Counted from the first letter of the stretch, positions 29,406 through 38,241 are shown. The stretch: DNA of 64,000 bases from SAR202 cluster bacterium (GCA_030752795.1 JASMDM010000013.1:1-64000), one strand, 5' to 3'. The notes: generated by a model not told the origin, from the sequence alone. Numbers and translations are program-made.

Positions 29406-29921
29406 GGAGAGCGCTCGCCAACCCGAACCGGTCCCGACCCGAACTCCGCGGGCTCCGACGGGGACGGCCTTTCAGACTCCGAAGAGTTGGCGGGCGGGTC
29501 CGACGGCCACGTATCCAATCCGCTGTCGGCTGACACAGACGGAGACGGGATCGCTGACCCGGACGACGGCGCCCCGCTCGACGCGGGAACCTCCGAGCCG
29601 CCGGACACGGCGACCGAGCCCGTGATCGCCATCGATCGCGCCGAGATCGCGCTGAGCGCGGACCAACCGACTCAAACCATAGCCGTCAGCAACGCCGGAG
29701 ACGGCGACCTGAGATGGAACGCGTTCACAATCGACTCCGCGATCGTGACCCTTGACCCCGCCGCCCCGGACGTCTTCGACGGCACAACGCTGACAATCCA
29801 AGCCGCCTCAAGCTACGATTTCAGCGCGGGCCCAGCGCAAGCCACCGTTTGGGTCGTCGACGCCGTCGGCGCCGTCAACGACATCCGCTCGATTCGAGTG
29901 ACTCTGCAGCCGAACCCGTGA
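29406..29921 (+). pseudogene. Remnant of secreted protein with thrombospondin type-3 calcium repeats
   Basis: The open frame begins after a TAA at 29403 and has no ATG or ribosome-binding site. It encodes two Asp-rich repeats (GSDGDGLSDSEELAGGSDGHVSNP and DTDGDGIADPDDG, the TSP3/EF-like calcium-binding pattern) followed by an Ig-like or BACON-like beta domain (VIAIDRAEIALSADQPTQTIAVSNAGDGDLRW ...). No signal peptide is present, so only the C-terminal part of a larger exported protein remains. A TTG at 29487 is the only late start candidate. Confidence 0.55.
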
Positions 29922-30071
29922 AGCCGCGCCGAGGGTGAGGTCGCGGGTCGTTCGACGTTCGTCTCTCACCTTCGCAATTGCGTGGGTCTCGCTTCTGCGC
30001 GATGGCGATCCCGGGACGTTTTCGCGGTTTGAGCCTGAGACTGCCAGAGTGGTTCGCAGGACCGGATGGCG

Positions 30072-30596
30072 TCAACTGCCTTCCGGAAACCCCACATCCA
30101 CCCCCACCCCGTTCAGCGTGATCGCGCTGGTCAGCGGGATGGCGGTGTCGACTAGGCGTTCGGCGAAGCAGCCGGCTTTGGCTAGTTTGATCAGGGAAAT
30201 GAGCTTGGACTCGGGTTCGTCGGAGTCGACTTCGAAGTGCGTGCGGACTCCGCTCCAGCCGCTGGTGACGTCGCCTCGGAGGACGGAGCCGGTGAGCCAG
30301 TAGTCACCCTCGACGTGCACTCGCGCGCTCTTGATGCCCAGTTTTTTCATCGAAGCGTACCGCTTCAATTGCGTGAGCAGTCAAGCGCCGATGCCCATGG
30401 CGATGTAGGTTAGCGGCTGCGGGTAGTTGTCGTCGCCGCCCATCGTCGGAGGTTCGTCGACGAAGACCTCGAACTGGTTTCGCGTCGCGCGGTGGAGCAT
30501 CTTTTCGACGTGCTCCACGTCGACGGCGACGGTGCTGCGTCGTACGCCTCGAGGCAGCTCCTCTCCGAGGACTGATTGCGGGACGTCACTGGGCAT
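30072..30596 (-). CDS. OsmC-family selenoprotein (UGA-encoded Sec at codon 72)
   Basis: Read through one in-frame TGA (30381-30383) this gives a normal 174-residue OsmC-like protein. The TGA lies in PLTYIAMGIGA-U-LLTQLKRYASMKKLG, exactly where OsmC/Ohr peroxiredoxin-like proteins have their reactive Cys after a small-residue GxGA-type helix. The second conserved Cys is kept in LIKLAKAGCFAERLV. Both sides are in the same frame and no other stop occurs. A hairpin 19 nt after the TGA fits a bacterial SECIS. Start at 30596 has an AAAGGA Shine-Dalgarno; an ATG at 30632 has none. It follows carB by 114 bp and may be co-transcribed. Related proteins reduce organic or fatty-acid peroxides. The alternative, a nonsense mutation, is less likely given the hairpin and the second selenoprotein gene here. 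Confidence 0.85.
30350..30368 (-). promoter_or_regulatory. Putative bacterial SECIS element of the OsmC-family gene
   Basis: Downstream of the TGA the mRNA can form UUGAAGC/GCUUCGA, a 7-bp stem with one U-G pair, closed by the loop GGUAC. The loop begins 19 nt after the UGA, and the G-rich five-base loop agrees with the known bacterial SECIS rules (loop 16-37 nt after UGA, G in the first loop positions). Confidence 0.8.
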
Positions 30597-30710
30597 GGGG
30601 GGTGTCCTTTCGGTTGCGCGAGGGGTTTCCATGGTTGGTGCAAGACGGTGGAAGGACGCAAGGGACCTTAGGGACGAAAGGGGATTTTCGGCGTGGGTTT
30701 GAGCCCAACT

Positions 30711-33700
30711 CTACGTCCCGTCGCGGTAGGCGGGCAGCGGCTTCACGTTGAACTCCGCGCCGGTGCCGGCCATGCTCTCGACGGCGGCTCGGGCGGTGTC
30801 CAACGACGTAAAGCAGGGCACGCGCATGTCGACGGCGGCTCGGCGGATGCGGAATCCGTCTTGCTGCACTTCTCGGTCGCGGGTCACAGTGTTGACGACG
30901 GCGTCGATGGTACCGTCCATGATGACGTCGAGGACGTTCGGGTGGCCTTCGCTGAGCTTCTTGGGTACTTCGGTGACCTCGACTCCTAGTCCTCGAACCA
31001 GATCGGCGGTGCCTTCACTCGCGTAGAGCTTGCAACCAGCCTCGTCCAAGCCCTTGATCATCTCCACCGAATCGGCTTTGTCGCGGTCCGCGATGCTCAA
31101 CAACACGGCTCCGCCCTTCGGGATGGTCAGGCCAGCGGCCATGAGCGCTTTGGCCACCGCCGGTCGGAACTCGGTGTCGATGCCCATGACCTCGCCGGTG
31201 GATTTCATCTCCGGTCCCAGGTACGTGTCGACTCCGGCTAGCTTAGACATCGAGAACACGGGCGCCTTGACCCCGACGAGTTTTTGCCGCTTCCACAATC
31301 CGCCTTCGTATCCGAGGTCTTTAAGCTTCTTCCCGAGCATCGCTTTGATGGCGAGCTTGACCATCGGCACACCGGTGACCTTCGAGATAAACGGGATCGT
31401 ACGGCTGGAACGGGGGTTGGCCTCGATGACGTAAACCTCGGTTTTTCCGTTGCTCGTTGCGTCGCCCGAGTCGGGGCTACGGTAGGCGTCGCCGCCCACG
31501 ACTACGTACTGGATGTTCATCAGGCCTCGAACGTCGAGGGCCAGCCCGATCCGGGTCGTGTAGTCGACGATGGTGTTGACTTCGTCTTCGGTCAAAGTGA
31601 GGCTGGGGTAGATGGCCATCGAATCGCCGCTGTGCACCCCTGCCCTTTCGACGTGCTCCATGATGCCTGGTATGAGCACCGTCTCGCCGTCACAAACCGC
31701 GTCGACCTCGACCTCGCGGCCCTCGAAGTAGCGGTCGATCAGGACGCGCCGGCCAATCCCGGCTTCCAACGCGGTATTCATGTATCGGACGAGCTCGGTC
31801 GCGTTCTGGACGATCTCCATCGCTCGACCGCCGAGGACGTAACTCGGCCGGACCAGCACCGGGTAGCCGATCTCCTGGGCGACATTCAGCGCGTGTTCAA
31901 GTGAGGAGACGGCGGCGCCCGGTGGGTTGGGGATGTCCGCGCGGGCCAGGAATTCCTCGAACAGGTGACGGTCCGACGCGGTGTCGATCGATTGCGCAGT
32001 CGACCCGAGAATCGGGAGTCTCGCTTTATCCAACGATTGGGACAGGTTGATCGCCGTCTGGCCGCCGAATTGCACCATCGACGGCGGAACCTCGACGTCG
32101 TTGTTTTCGTTTACGATCGTTTCGTTTTCGATGATGTCGCGGATGCTCTCTTCGTCCAGCGGCTCGAAGTACAGCCTGTTGGACGTGTCAAAGTCGGTGG
32201 ATACGGTCTCCGGGTTCGAGTTGGCCATCACGCTCTGGATGCCCTCTTCTTGCAGCGCCCACGCGGCGTGGACGGAGCAATAGTCGAACTCGATCCCCTG
32301 CCCGATTCTGATCGGTCCGCTGCCGAGCACGATGGCTTTGGACGCTTCGATGGGCGTGGCTTCGTTCTCTTGTTCATAGGTGCTGTAGAAGTACGGCGTC
32401 TGAGCCTCGAATTCCGCGGCGCACGTGTCGACCATCTTGTACACGGGACGGATATCCCAGTCGTTGCGCAGTTTGCGAACCTGATTCGGCGTCCGGTCGG
32501 TTAGCACGGCGATTTTCTCGTCGCCGAAGCCCAGTCGCTTCGCGAGCCACATCAACCGGGGCGTCAGGTTCTCGGACAGCAGGCGATTCTCCATCGCACA
32601 TAGTCGTTCGAACGCGCGCGTGAACCACGGGTCGATGCCAGTGATGCGGGACAGCTCGTCCGGGCTCGTTCCTCTGCGAAGAGCGGCCATCAGCGCCCAC
32701 AGCCGATCGTCGTTGGGATGCAACGGCAGGCTGTTGATGACGTCGTCGGGTTCGGCGCCCCAGCTCGGGTCTTCCCAGAGCAGGTTGCGGCTCGTGATCT
32801 CCAGCGAGCGCACCGCCTTCTGGAACGCGGCTTCGAACGAGCGGTCGATTGCCATCACCTCGCCGGTCGCCTTCATTTGGGTGCCGATGGTGTGGTCCCC
32901 GTGCGGGAACTTGTCGAACGGCCAGCGAGGAATCTTGACCACGCAGTAGTCGAGCGCGGGCTCGAATGCGGCGAGGGTTTGCTCGGTCACGGCGTTCGGT
33001 ATCTCGTCGAGCCGCTTGCCGACGGCGATTTTCGCGGCGACCCTGGCGATCGGGTACCCGGTCGCTTTGGATGCGAGCGCCGAGCTCCGGCTCACGCGCG
33101 GGTTGACCTCGATGATGTAGTAGCGACTGTCGGCTCGTCCGACGTCCGGCAGCGTCTCGGCCACATTTGTGCCCGGTTCGAGCGCCATCTGGATGTTGCA
33201 GCCTCCCTCGATCCCGAGCGCTCGGATAATCTTGAGGCTTGCGGAGCGAAGCAGTTGGTAGTCGTTGTCAGACAGCGTCTGGCTGGGCGCGACGACGATG
33301 CTGTCGCCGGTGTGCACGCCCATCGGGTCGATGTTCTCCATGTTGCAGATCGTGACGCAATTGTCGGCGCCGTCGCGCATGACTTCGTACTCGATCTCTT
33401 TCCATCCGACGAGCGATTTCTCGACTAGCACCTGAGTAATCGGACTTGCAGCCAAGCCGCCGTTGACGATGCGGTCGAACTCTTCGATCGTCGAGGCGAT
33501 CCCGCCGCCGGTGCCGCCGAGCGTGTACGCGGGCCGCACCACGAGCGGCAGTCCGATGTCGGACACCGCCTTGTGCGCTTCGTCGATCGTCTCGACGATG
33601 GCGCTCGGGGGCACCGGCTCGCCGATGTCGGTCAGAAGCGTCCGGAACAACTCTCGGTCTTCGGCGTTCCGGATCGTCTGAAGCGACGTTCCGAGCAGCC

Positions 33701-34037
33701 GTACGTTGTAGCGGTCCAAGATGCCGGCGTCGGCCAGTTCAACGGCCAGGTTGAGGCCGGTCTGGCCGCCGAGGGTCGGCAACACGCCGTCCGGCCGCTC
33801 AGCCGAAATGATGCGTTCGAGGACGTCCACCGTCAGCGGCTCGATGTAGACGACGTCGGCGATGCCTTCGTCGGTCATAATCGTGGCCGGGTTAGAGTTG
33901 ACGAGCACGGTCGTCACGCCCTCTTCGCGAAGCGCCTTGCAGGCTTGAGTCCCGGCGTAGTCGAACTCCGCGGCTTGTCCGATGATGATGGGCCCGGAGC
34001 CGATGACGAGAACTTTTTGGGGTCGATTGTTCGACAT
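30711..34037 (-). CDS. carB: Carbamoyl-phosphate synthase large subunit
   Basis: A 1108-residue protein making carbamoyl phosphate from ammonia, bicarbonate and two ATP. It has two homologous ATP-grasp halves: the first with KVLVIGSGPIIIGQAAEFDYAGTQACKALREEG and VRPAYTLGGTGGG, the second with KAIVLGSGPIRIGQGIEFDYCSVHAAWALQEEG and VRPSYVLGGRAMEIV. The C-terminal MGS-like allosteric domain (GAVLLSIADRDKADSVEMIKGLDEAGCKLYASEGTA) follows. It is separated from carA by about 2.9 kb of unrelated genes and is the penultimate gene of the pyrimidine locus. Confidence 0.97.
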   Translation of the reverse strand: MSNNRPQKVLVIGSGPIIIGQAAEFDYAGTQACKALREEGVTTVLVNSNPATIMTDEGIADVVYIEPLTVDVLERIISAERPDGVLPTLGGQTGLNLAVELADAGILDRYNVRLLGTSLQTIRNAEDRELFRTLLTDIGEPVPPSAIVETIDEAHKAVSDIGLPLVVRPAYTLGGTGGGIASTIEEFDRIVNGGLAASPITQVLVEKSLVGWKEIEYEVMRDGADNCVTICNMENIDPMGVHTGDSIVVAPSQTLSDNDYQLLRSASLKIIRALGIEGGCNIQMALEPGTNVAETLPDVGRADSRYYIIEVNPRVSRSSALASKATGYPIARVAAKIAVGKRLDEIPNAVTEQTLAAFEPALDYCVVKIPRWPFDKFPHGDHTIGTQMKATGEVMAIDRSFEAAFQKAVRSLEITSRNLLWEDPSWGAEPDDVINSLPLHPNDDRLWALMAALRRGTSPDELSRITGIDPWFTRAFERLCAMENRLLSENLTPRLMWLAKRLGFGDEKIAVLTDRTPNQVRKLRNDWDIRPVYKMVDTCAAEFEAQTPYFYSTYEQENEATPIEASKAIVLGSGPIRIGQGIEFDYCSVHAAWALQEEGIQSVMANSNPETVSTDFDTSNRLYFEPLDEESIRDIIENETIVNENNDVEVPPSMVQFGGQTAINLSQSLDKARLPILGSTAQSIDTASDRHLFEEFLARADIPNPPGAAVSSLEHALNVAQEIGYPVLVRPSYVLGGRAMEIVQNATELVRYMNTALEAGIGRRVLIDRYFEGREVEVDAVCDGETVLIPGIMEHVERAGVHSGDSMAIYPSLTLTEDEVNTIVDYTTRIGLALDVRGLMNIQYVVVGGDAYRSPDSGDATSNGKTEVYVIEANPRSSRTIPFISKVTGVPMVKLAIKAMLGKKLKDLGYEGGLWKRQKLVGVKAPVFSMSKLAGVDTYLGPEMKSTGEVMGIDTEFRPAVAKALMAAGLTIPKGGAVLLSIADRDKADSVEMIKGLDEAGCKLYASEGTADLVRGLGVEVTEVPKKLSEGHPNVLDVIMDGTIDAVVNTVTRDREVQQDGFRIRRAAVDMRVPCFTSLDTARAAVESMAGTGAEFNVKPLPAYRDGT

Positions 34038-34045
34038 ATGTTGGG

Positions 34046-34801
34046 TCAGCGTCCTATTTCTTTCAGATATTCGACGAGCTTATCCGGGAAGTTGATTGTC
34101 ATCCCGTCCGCGCCGCAGTCAACGGCGTGGCGCATCAGCGCCTCGTCGAAGATGCCGTGGCATCGGACCTCAAAGCCTGTCGAGTGCAGCATCTCAACCA
34201 ATTCGGGCGTCGTGATGTCGGCTCTGGGGCACACCTGAGTCAGGCCCATTTCCAGCGACTGCTCAACTATCGAGTCGTCCCACTTGCTGCCGGGTCCCAT
34301 CGGAACCAGCCAACCGGTGAGAAGTTCCGGCGCGTACGCCCGCGTCTCTTCGAGCCACGGCTTCCAGAACGACGTGATCGTGACCTGGTCGGTCATCGCG
34401 AACGCACGGATCATATCGGCCGTGCGGGTTGCGAGACCTTCCGCGCCGGGCCGTGCTTTGACCTCGACGTGGAAATAGATGCGACCTTTATAGTGCTCGA
34501 GAATCTCGCTGAAGGACCGGATTCGCTCTCCGGCGTACTGAAGCGAGAACCAGGTGCCCGCGTCGAGCACCTTGAGCTCGGCCAGCGTGAAATCGGCGAC
34601 CGGCCCCGAGCCGTTGGTCGTCCGATCGATGCGATCGTCGTGGATGACCACGATCTGGTCGTCGCTGGTCAAGTGGACGTCGAGTTCGGCGTGGTCGACG
34701 CCCATGGCGAGCGCCCGATCGAACGCGGCGAAGGTGTTTTCTGGCGCGTACGAAGACGCGCCTCGGTGCGCAATGTTCAAAAATCCCGTGTTGGATGGCA
34801 T
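34046..34801 (-). CDS. Glycerophosphodiester phosphodiesterase
   Basis: The 251-residue protein has the GDPD TIM barrel: IAHRGASSYAPENTFAAFDRALAMGVDHAELDVHLTSDDQIVVIHDDRIDRTTNG, giving the catalytic His and metal-binding Glu and Asp, and FHVEVK in the middle. The C-terminus has DGMTINFPDKLVEYL. It hydrolyses glycerophosphodiesters from lipid turnover to glycerol-3-phosphate and an alcohol. It has no signal peptide. It precedes carB by eight bases and is likely in the same transcript. Confidence 0.9.
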   Translation of the reverse strand: MPSNTGFLNIAHRGASSYAPENTFAAFDRALAMGVDHAELDVHLTSDDQIVVIHDDRIDRTTNGSGPVADFTLAELKVLDAGTWFSLQYAGERIRSFSEILEHYKGRIYFHVEVKARPGAEGLATRTADMIRAFAMTDQVTITSFWKPWLEETRAYAPELLTGWLVPMGPGSKWDDSIVEQSLEMGLTQVCPRADITTPELVEMLHSTGFEVRCHGIFDEALMRHAVDCGADGMTINFPDKLVEYLKEIGR

Positions 34802-34870
34802 GGCCTGTCCGTCTCGTTTCTTGGATCAGTTTCGATTATTTCGTGCGTTGAGAGGCACCGTCATGCGAAG

Positions 34871-35038
34871 CTATTGCTTTGCGTCTTCGACTCGAAGTTC
34901 CCCGTCGGCCATCAGCTTGTCGACAATCCGGAGTTTCTGGGCGTAAGGCATGTTCCGCTCCCTGTCGGCTCTGCGCTGCTGATCTTTAAGAAGATTTTCC
35001 AGTAAGCGTTTGGTAACGCCGCTTGAGTTCGCCGTCAT
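34871..35038 (-). CDS. Small basic protein paired with nucleotidyltransferase
   Basis: A 55-residue protein (MTANSSGVTKRLLENLLKDQQRRADRERNMPYAQKLRIVDKLMADGELRV...). The MPYAQKLRIVDKL segment resembles small partners often found beside nucleotidyltransferase-like genes in prokaryotic toxin-antitoxin loci. Its start overlaps the nucleotidyltransferase end by 53 bases, which suggests coupling. No function is established; an ATG 14 codons upstream is less likely. Confidence 0.6.
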   Translation of the reverse strand: MTANSSGVTKRLLENLLKDQQRRADRERNMPYAQKLRIVDKLMADGELRVEDAKQ

Positions 35039-35491
35039 CGTCCAATCTCTCCAGCAGCGCTCGTAGCGACTGCTTGTCAATCACGTCATCGAGCAAGAAT
35101 ACGCGTCCCTTGTCCTGGTTTCGATTGACCCGTAACGCTTCCAACAACAAATGCTCCGGAGGCGCCACCTTGACCACGATCCCTTCGACTCTTTTTCGGT
35201 CCGCATGATCCAGAGCGTCCTGGATGATCGGGCTGATGTCGACAGGGAACACCTCCACGGGCGTATCGTGTATTACCACCGAATGCCCGTCAACCGTCCC
35301 AAACTCTGTCAACCGCTGGAACAGCGCCCAATATTCTTGGTCCGAATCGACCGCCACCCCGATATCGATGTCCTTCGTGTAGAACGGGCGGGTGTGCGCC
35401 ATTGCGGCAACGGAGCCAAACACGAGATAGCCTTGTACTGCCCTTCTTTCTAGAGGTCCCGGAATATCTTGAGCACGTCAGCGATCGCCAT
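34986..35491 (-). CDS. Nucleotidyltransferase-fold protein (MenA/AbiEii-like), frame-broken near 35452
   Basis: The main frame (from 35423) carries GYLVFGSVAAMAHTRPFYTKDIDIGVAV, the G-S ... D-x-D pattern of a DNA polymerase beta-like nucleotidyltransferase, and EVFPVDISPIIQ with a third acidic position. The natural start MAIADVLKIFRDL lies at 35491 in another frame and ends at a TAG; adding one base at about 35450-35456 joins it to LERRAVQGYLVFGS and gives a 168-residue protein. With the overlapping small gene it could be a toxin-antitoxin unit, inserted in the pyrimidine locus. Confidence 0.7.
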
Positions 35492-35517
35492 GGGTATTCG
35501 CTATTCTGCCGCCGCCA

Positions 35518-36270
35518 TCAGTTGGTCAGCATTTCAAGCAACTCGATCAAGTCGGCGACCTCGGCCACTCCGTCGATTTCATCAGGTCGAGCCGCCCGGT
35601 GTCGGTTGACCCAGACTGCTCGGACTCCGGCATTCATCGCGCCCAGAACGTCGTGATCGACGTCGTCGCCCACGTGGAGCACCTGGTCGGCCGAACAGCC
35701 CGCCTCACGAACTGCGATCTCGAATAACCGTCGGTCCGGTTTCGCGACGCCGTGGTCTTGTGACATCACGACGAAGCGGAACATGTCCCCGATGCCAATC
35801 AGGCTCGGACGACTGTTGCCGTTTGACAACGCTCCAAGGTCGTACCGACGACCCAACGCCTCGAGCGCCGGCAGGGCATCGTCGTAGAAGGCGACGTTGG
35901 TGAAGCGGTGTCTGAGGTACAAAGCGTTGATGCGCTCTGCCAACTCGTCGTCTCCCCTGTCCACTTCGACTAACGTCCTTTTGAACGCCTCCAATCGGAC
36001 AAGACCCAGGTCCACCACTGGCGGAACCAACTCTCGGGACACCATTTCGCCGATGTCGACCATTCTGTCCACGTCCAGCATCGAGGCCGCGACCGCATCG
36101 TGTTTGCCGAGTTCGGCGAGCGCGTACGCCATGGACCTACGCATCACCGTGTCGTAGTCCCACAGGGTGCCGTCAAGATCGAACGTTATGGCCTTGATCC
36201 CGTTTAAATGATGAATCGCTCGATTCATTGACGTTGACGCCATTCGTGTGTTCGATTCTGTCAAGCTCAT
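35518..36270 (-). CDS. HAD-family hydrolase
   Basis: A 250-residue haloacid-dehalogenase-like hydrolase: motif I AITFDLDGTLWDYD (nucleophile and acid Asp), a helical cap, motif II LGALSNGNS, motif III Lys in VAKPDRRLFEIAVREAG, and motif IV HVGDDVDHDVLGAMNAGVRAVWVNR. Members dephosphorylate small phosphometabolites; the exact substrate is unknown. Its ATG shares one base with the vapC stop (TAATG), indicating translational coupling. Confidence 0.88.
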   Translation of the reverse strand: MSLTESNTRMASTSMNRAIHHLNGIKAITFDLDGTLWDYDTVMRRSMAYALAELGKHDAVAASMLDVDRMVDIGEMVSRELVPPVVDLGLVRLEAFKRTLVEVDRGDDELAERINALYLRHRFTNVAFYDDALPALEALGRRYDLGALSNGNSRPSLIGIGDMFRFVVMSQDHGVAKPDRRLFEIAVREAGCSADQVLHVGDDVDHDVLGAMNAGVRAVWVNRHRAARPDEIDGVAEVADLIELLEMLTN

Positions 36271-36662
36271 TAATCCGTTGGCGATGGCGAGTAAAGCTCC
36301 AAACCCGGTATCCGCCCGAAATGTTCGTCTAGCGTGTACAACGGCTGATTGTATTCTAGAGCCAACGCCGCAATAACAATATCAAGCAGTGCGACGGGAG
36401 TGCCGATCCTGTACAGCTGGTACGAAATTTCACCGCTCCTGCTCCAGATATTCCTTGTAGTTTCTATGAATGGGAGCGCTGACAATCGTGATCGCAGCCG
36501 ATCGTATTCGCCCGCATTTCGGGAACCCTGGAGGATTTCGCCCATCACGGGTCCGATCATCACAACGTCATTCGATTGCAATAGCGAATCCAGAACCTTT
36601 CGCTCGTTTGACGTCTCAATTTTCATCGCCCGGATCCAGACTGACGTATCTGCGATAACCAC
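36270..36662 (-). CDS. vapC: PIN-domain RNase toxin (VapC-type)
   Basis: A 130-residue PIN domain starting with GTG at 36662: VVIADTSVWIRAMK holds the first acidic residue, and IGPVMGEILQG, VALLDIVIAALALEYNQPLYTLDEHF give the other metal ligands (Glu, Asp, Asp). VapC toxins cleave tRNA or rRNA and are neutralised by VapB. The gene lies five bases after vapB. An ATG 13 codons upstream lies inside vapB and is not used here. Confidence 0.85.
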   Translation of the reverse strand: MVIADTSVWIRAMKIETSNERKVLDSLLQSNDVVMIGPVMGEILQGSRNAGEYDRLRSRLSALPFIETTRNIWSRSGEISYQLYRIGTPVALLDIVIAALALEYNQPLYTLDEHFGRIPGLELYSPSPTD

Positions 36663-36667
36663 GCCTG

Positions 36668-36868
36668 CTATCTCGGATCCATGTGACGAAGTTCGTACCA
36701 ATTATCGACTAGGTCCGTCTTACCCAACATGTCGCGCAGCTCTTGGATTCGCTGGTGTCGTACAAAAGCGGCCAGGGCTGTGCTCACGGCCTTACCTTTG
36801 GTCCTCTCGCCGGTCAATTTGACAACATCGTTCAACAAGTTTTCTTCGATATCCAAAGTGGTGCGCAT
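36668..36868 (-). CDS. vapB: Antitoxin (VapB-type, ribbon-helix-helix)
   Basis: The 66-residue protein MRTTLDIEENLLNDVVKLTGERTKGKAVSTALAAFVRHQRIQELRDMLGKTDLVDNW has the typical VapB ribbon-helix-helix start (RTTLDI strand, then helix) and a C-terminal toxin-binding segment. A GAGG Shine-Dalgarno precedes ATG 36868. It and vapC lie between carA and the HAD gene on the same strand. Confidence 0.85.
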   Translation of the reverse strand: MRTTLDIEENLLNDVVKLTGERTKGKAVSTALAAFVRHQRIQELRDMLGKTDLVDNWYELRHMDPR

Positions 36869-36906
36869 CAATCTGCCTCATCAAAATAGTGCATCACAAT
36901 TGTACA

Positions 36907-38025
36907 TCAACATTTGCGATCTTGGACGAGCCTCAAGAAACGGTCGAACAGGTACTCGTTGTCACGGGGGCCGGGCGACGCCTCCGAGTGGTATTGGATG
37001 CTCATGATCGGCAACGACTTGTGACGTAGGCCCTCGACGGTGCCGTCGTTCAAGTTGACGTGGCTGACTTCGAGCTCGGCCGGAAGGCTATCGCCGTCGA
37101 TCGCGTACCCGTGGTTCTGGGCGGTGATGTGAACGAGGCCGGTCTCGATATCGCGAACCGGATGGTTGCCGCCGCGATGACCGAACTTGAGTTTGTACGT
37201 GTCGCCGCCGAACGCGCGGGCGAGGATCTGGTTGCCGAGGCAGATGCCCATAATCGGCACGTTGCCGATGAGACCTTTGGCTGTTTCGACGAGGTAGTCG
37301 AGCAACTTGGGGTCGCCAGGGCCCGGCGACATCAGGATGCCATCGGGCTTCCAGTCGAGCAGCTCTCGAGCGGACACTCTGGCCGGGTAGGCCACGACGT
37401 CGCAACCGCGAGTTTTGAGCAGCCGCAGGATGTTGTACTTGAGCCCGAAGTCGCTGACCAAGATGCGGTACCGTTTACCGCCGACTCCGGTGCCTGGGAC
37501 GGGTTGGTCCCAGGAGTACGGCGTCGCGGTCGTCACACGGCTTACGAAGTCGGTGGCTGCATACGGCGGCAGTTCTTGCAACCTCGCGAGCGCTTGCTCG
37601 GGGCTCTGCTCGACGGCGATGATCCCCATCATGACGCCCCGCGTCCTGATGCGCCGCGTTATCGCCCGCGTGTCGACGCCGCTGATACCGATGACGCCCT
37701 GGGACGCCAGGAACTCGTCCAACGTCATGTCGCTGTCCGGGTGGCTGGGCGCGTCGCAATGATCGCGGACCACGAATCCCGCAACCCGAATGCGCCGCGA
37801 TTCGAAGTCATGCCTGTTGATCCCATAGTTGCCGATGAGCGGGTACGTCGGGACGACGATCTGTCCCGCGTACGACGGGTCCGTCAAGATCTCCTGGTAT
37901 CCGGTCATGGACGTGTTGAACACGACCTCGCCATAGGTCGAGGTCTCTGTGTCGCCGAAGGCATCTCCGGGGTATACGGAGCCGTCTTCTAGGACGAGTA
38001 TTGCGTTGTGGAAGGATGATGTCAT
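36907..38025 (-). CDS. carA: Carbamoyl-phosphate synthase small subunit
   Basis: A 372-residue glutaminase subunit supplying ammonia to CarB. The N-terminal domain has ILVLEDGSVYPGDAFGDTETSTYGEVVFNTSMTGYQEILTDPSYAGQIVV. The class I amidotransferase domain has the catalytic Cys in IPIMGICLGNQILARAFGG and the His-Glu pair in QYHSEASPGPRDNEYLFDRFL. It follows the DUF2283 gene by 19 bp in the pyrimidine locus. Confidence 0.97.
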   Translation of the reverse strand: MTSSFHNAILVLEDGSVYPGDAFGDTETSTYGEVVFNTSMTGYQEILTDPSYAGQIVVPTYPLIGNYGINRHDFESRRIRVAGFVVRDHCDAPSHPDSDMTLDEFLASQGVIGISGVDTRAITRRIRTRGVMMGIIAVEQSPEQALARLQELPPYAATDFVSRVTTATPYSWDQPVPGTGVGGKRYRILVSDFGLKYNILRLLKTRGCDVVAYPARVSARELLDWKPDGILMSPGPGDPKLLDYLVETAKGLIGNVPIMGICLGNQILARAFGGDTYKLKFGHRGGNHPVRDIETGLVHITAQNHGYAIDGDSLPAELEVSHVNLNDGTVEGLRHKSLPIMSIQYHSEASPGPRDNEYLFDRFLRLVQDRKC

Positions 38026-38043
38026 TGCTTTTTGATTTTCCGG

Positions 38044-38241
38044 TTAGCCAGTGACGGCATAGTCGAGAGCTCTCGGATCCTCAATGCGTTTCGAAGCCTC
38101 CAACACCTCAAGCCCGACCATGTTGCCGTTGGTGTCGTAGTCAAGGATAACTCCGGGTTTGTCTTCGTCACTCTCTTCGATTTCAGCATTGCTGAACACG
38201 ATGCGGAGCACATCGACCTCTTGGTCATATACGACTTTCAT
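38044..38241 (-). CDS. DUF2283 protein, probable antitoxin-like partner
   Basis: The 65-residue protein MKVVYDQEVDVLRIVFSNAEIEESDEDKPGVILDYDTNGNMVGLEVLEASKRIEDP is a clear DUF2283: short, with V-D-x-L-x-I-x-F, a central D-x-D-x-x-G-N/D-x-V-G-L-E-V-L pattern. DUF2283 genes are often found next to DUF4258 genes, and here its ATG overlaps the DUF4258 stop by four bases. A toxin-antitoxin role is inferred by analogy only. Confidence 0.85.
   Translation of the reverse strand: MKVVYDQEVDVLRIVFSNAEIEESDEDKPGVILDYDTNGNMVGLEVLEASKRIEDPRALDYAVTG

Noticed and set aside
30381-30383. TGA in the OsmC gene as a simple nonsense mutation
   Set aside because: Frame continues perfectly, the codon is at the redox Cys, a SECIS-like hairpin follows and a second gene shows the same pattern. 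It remains possible until Sec machinery is shown.
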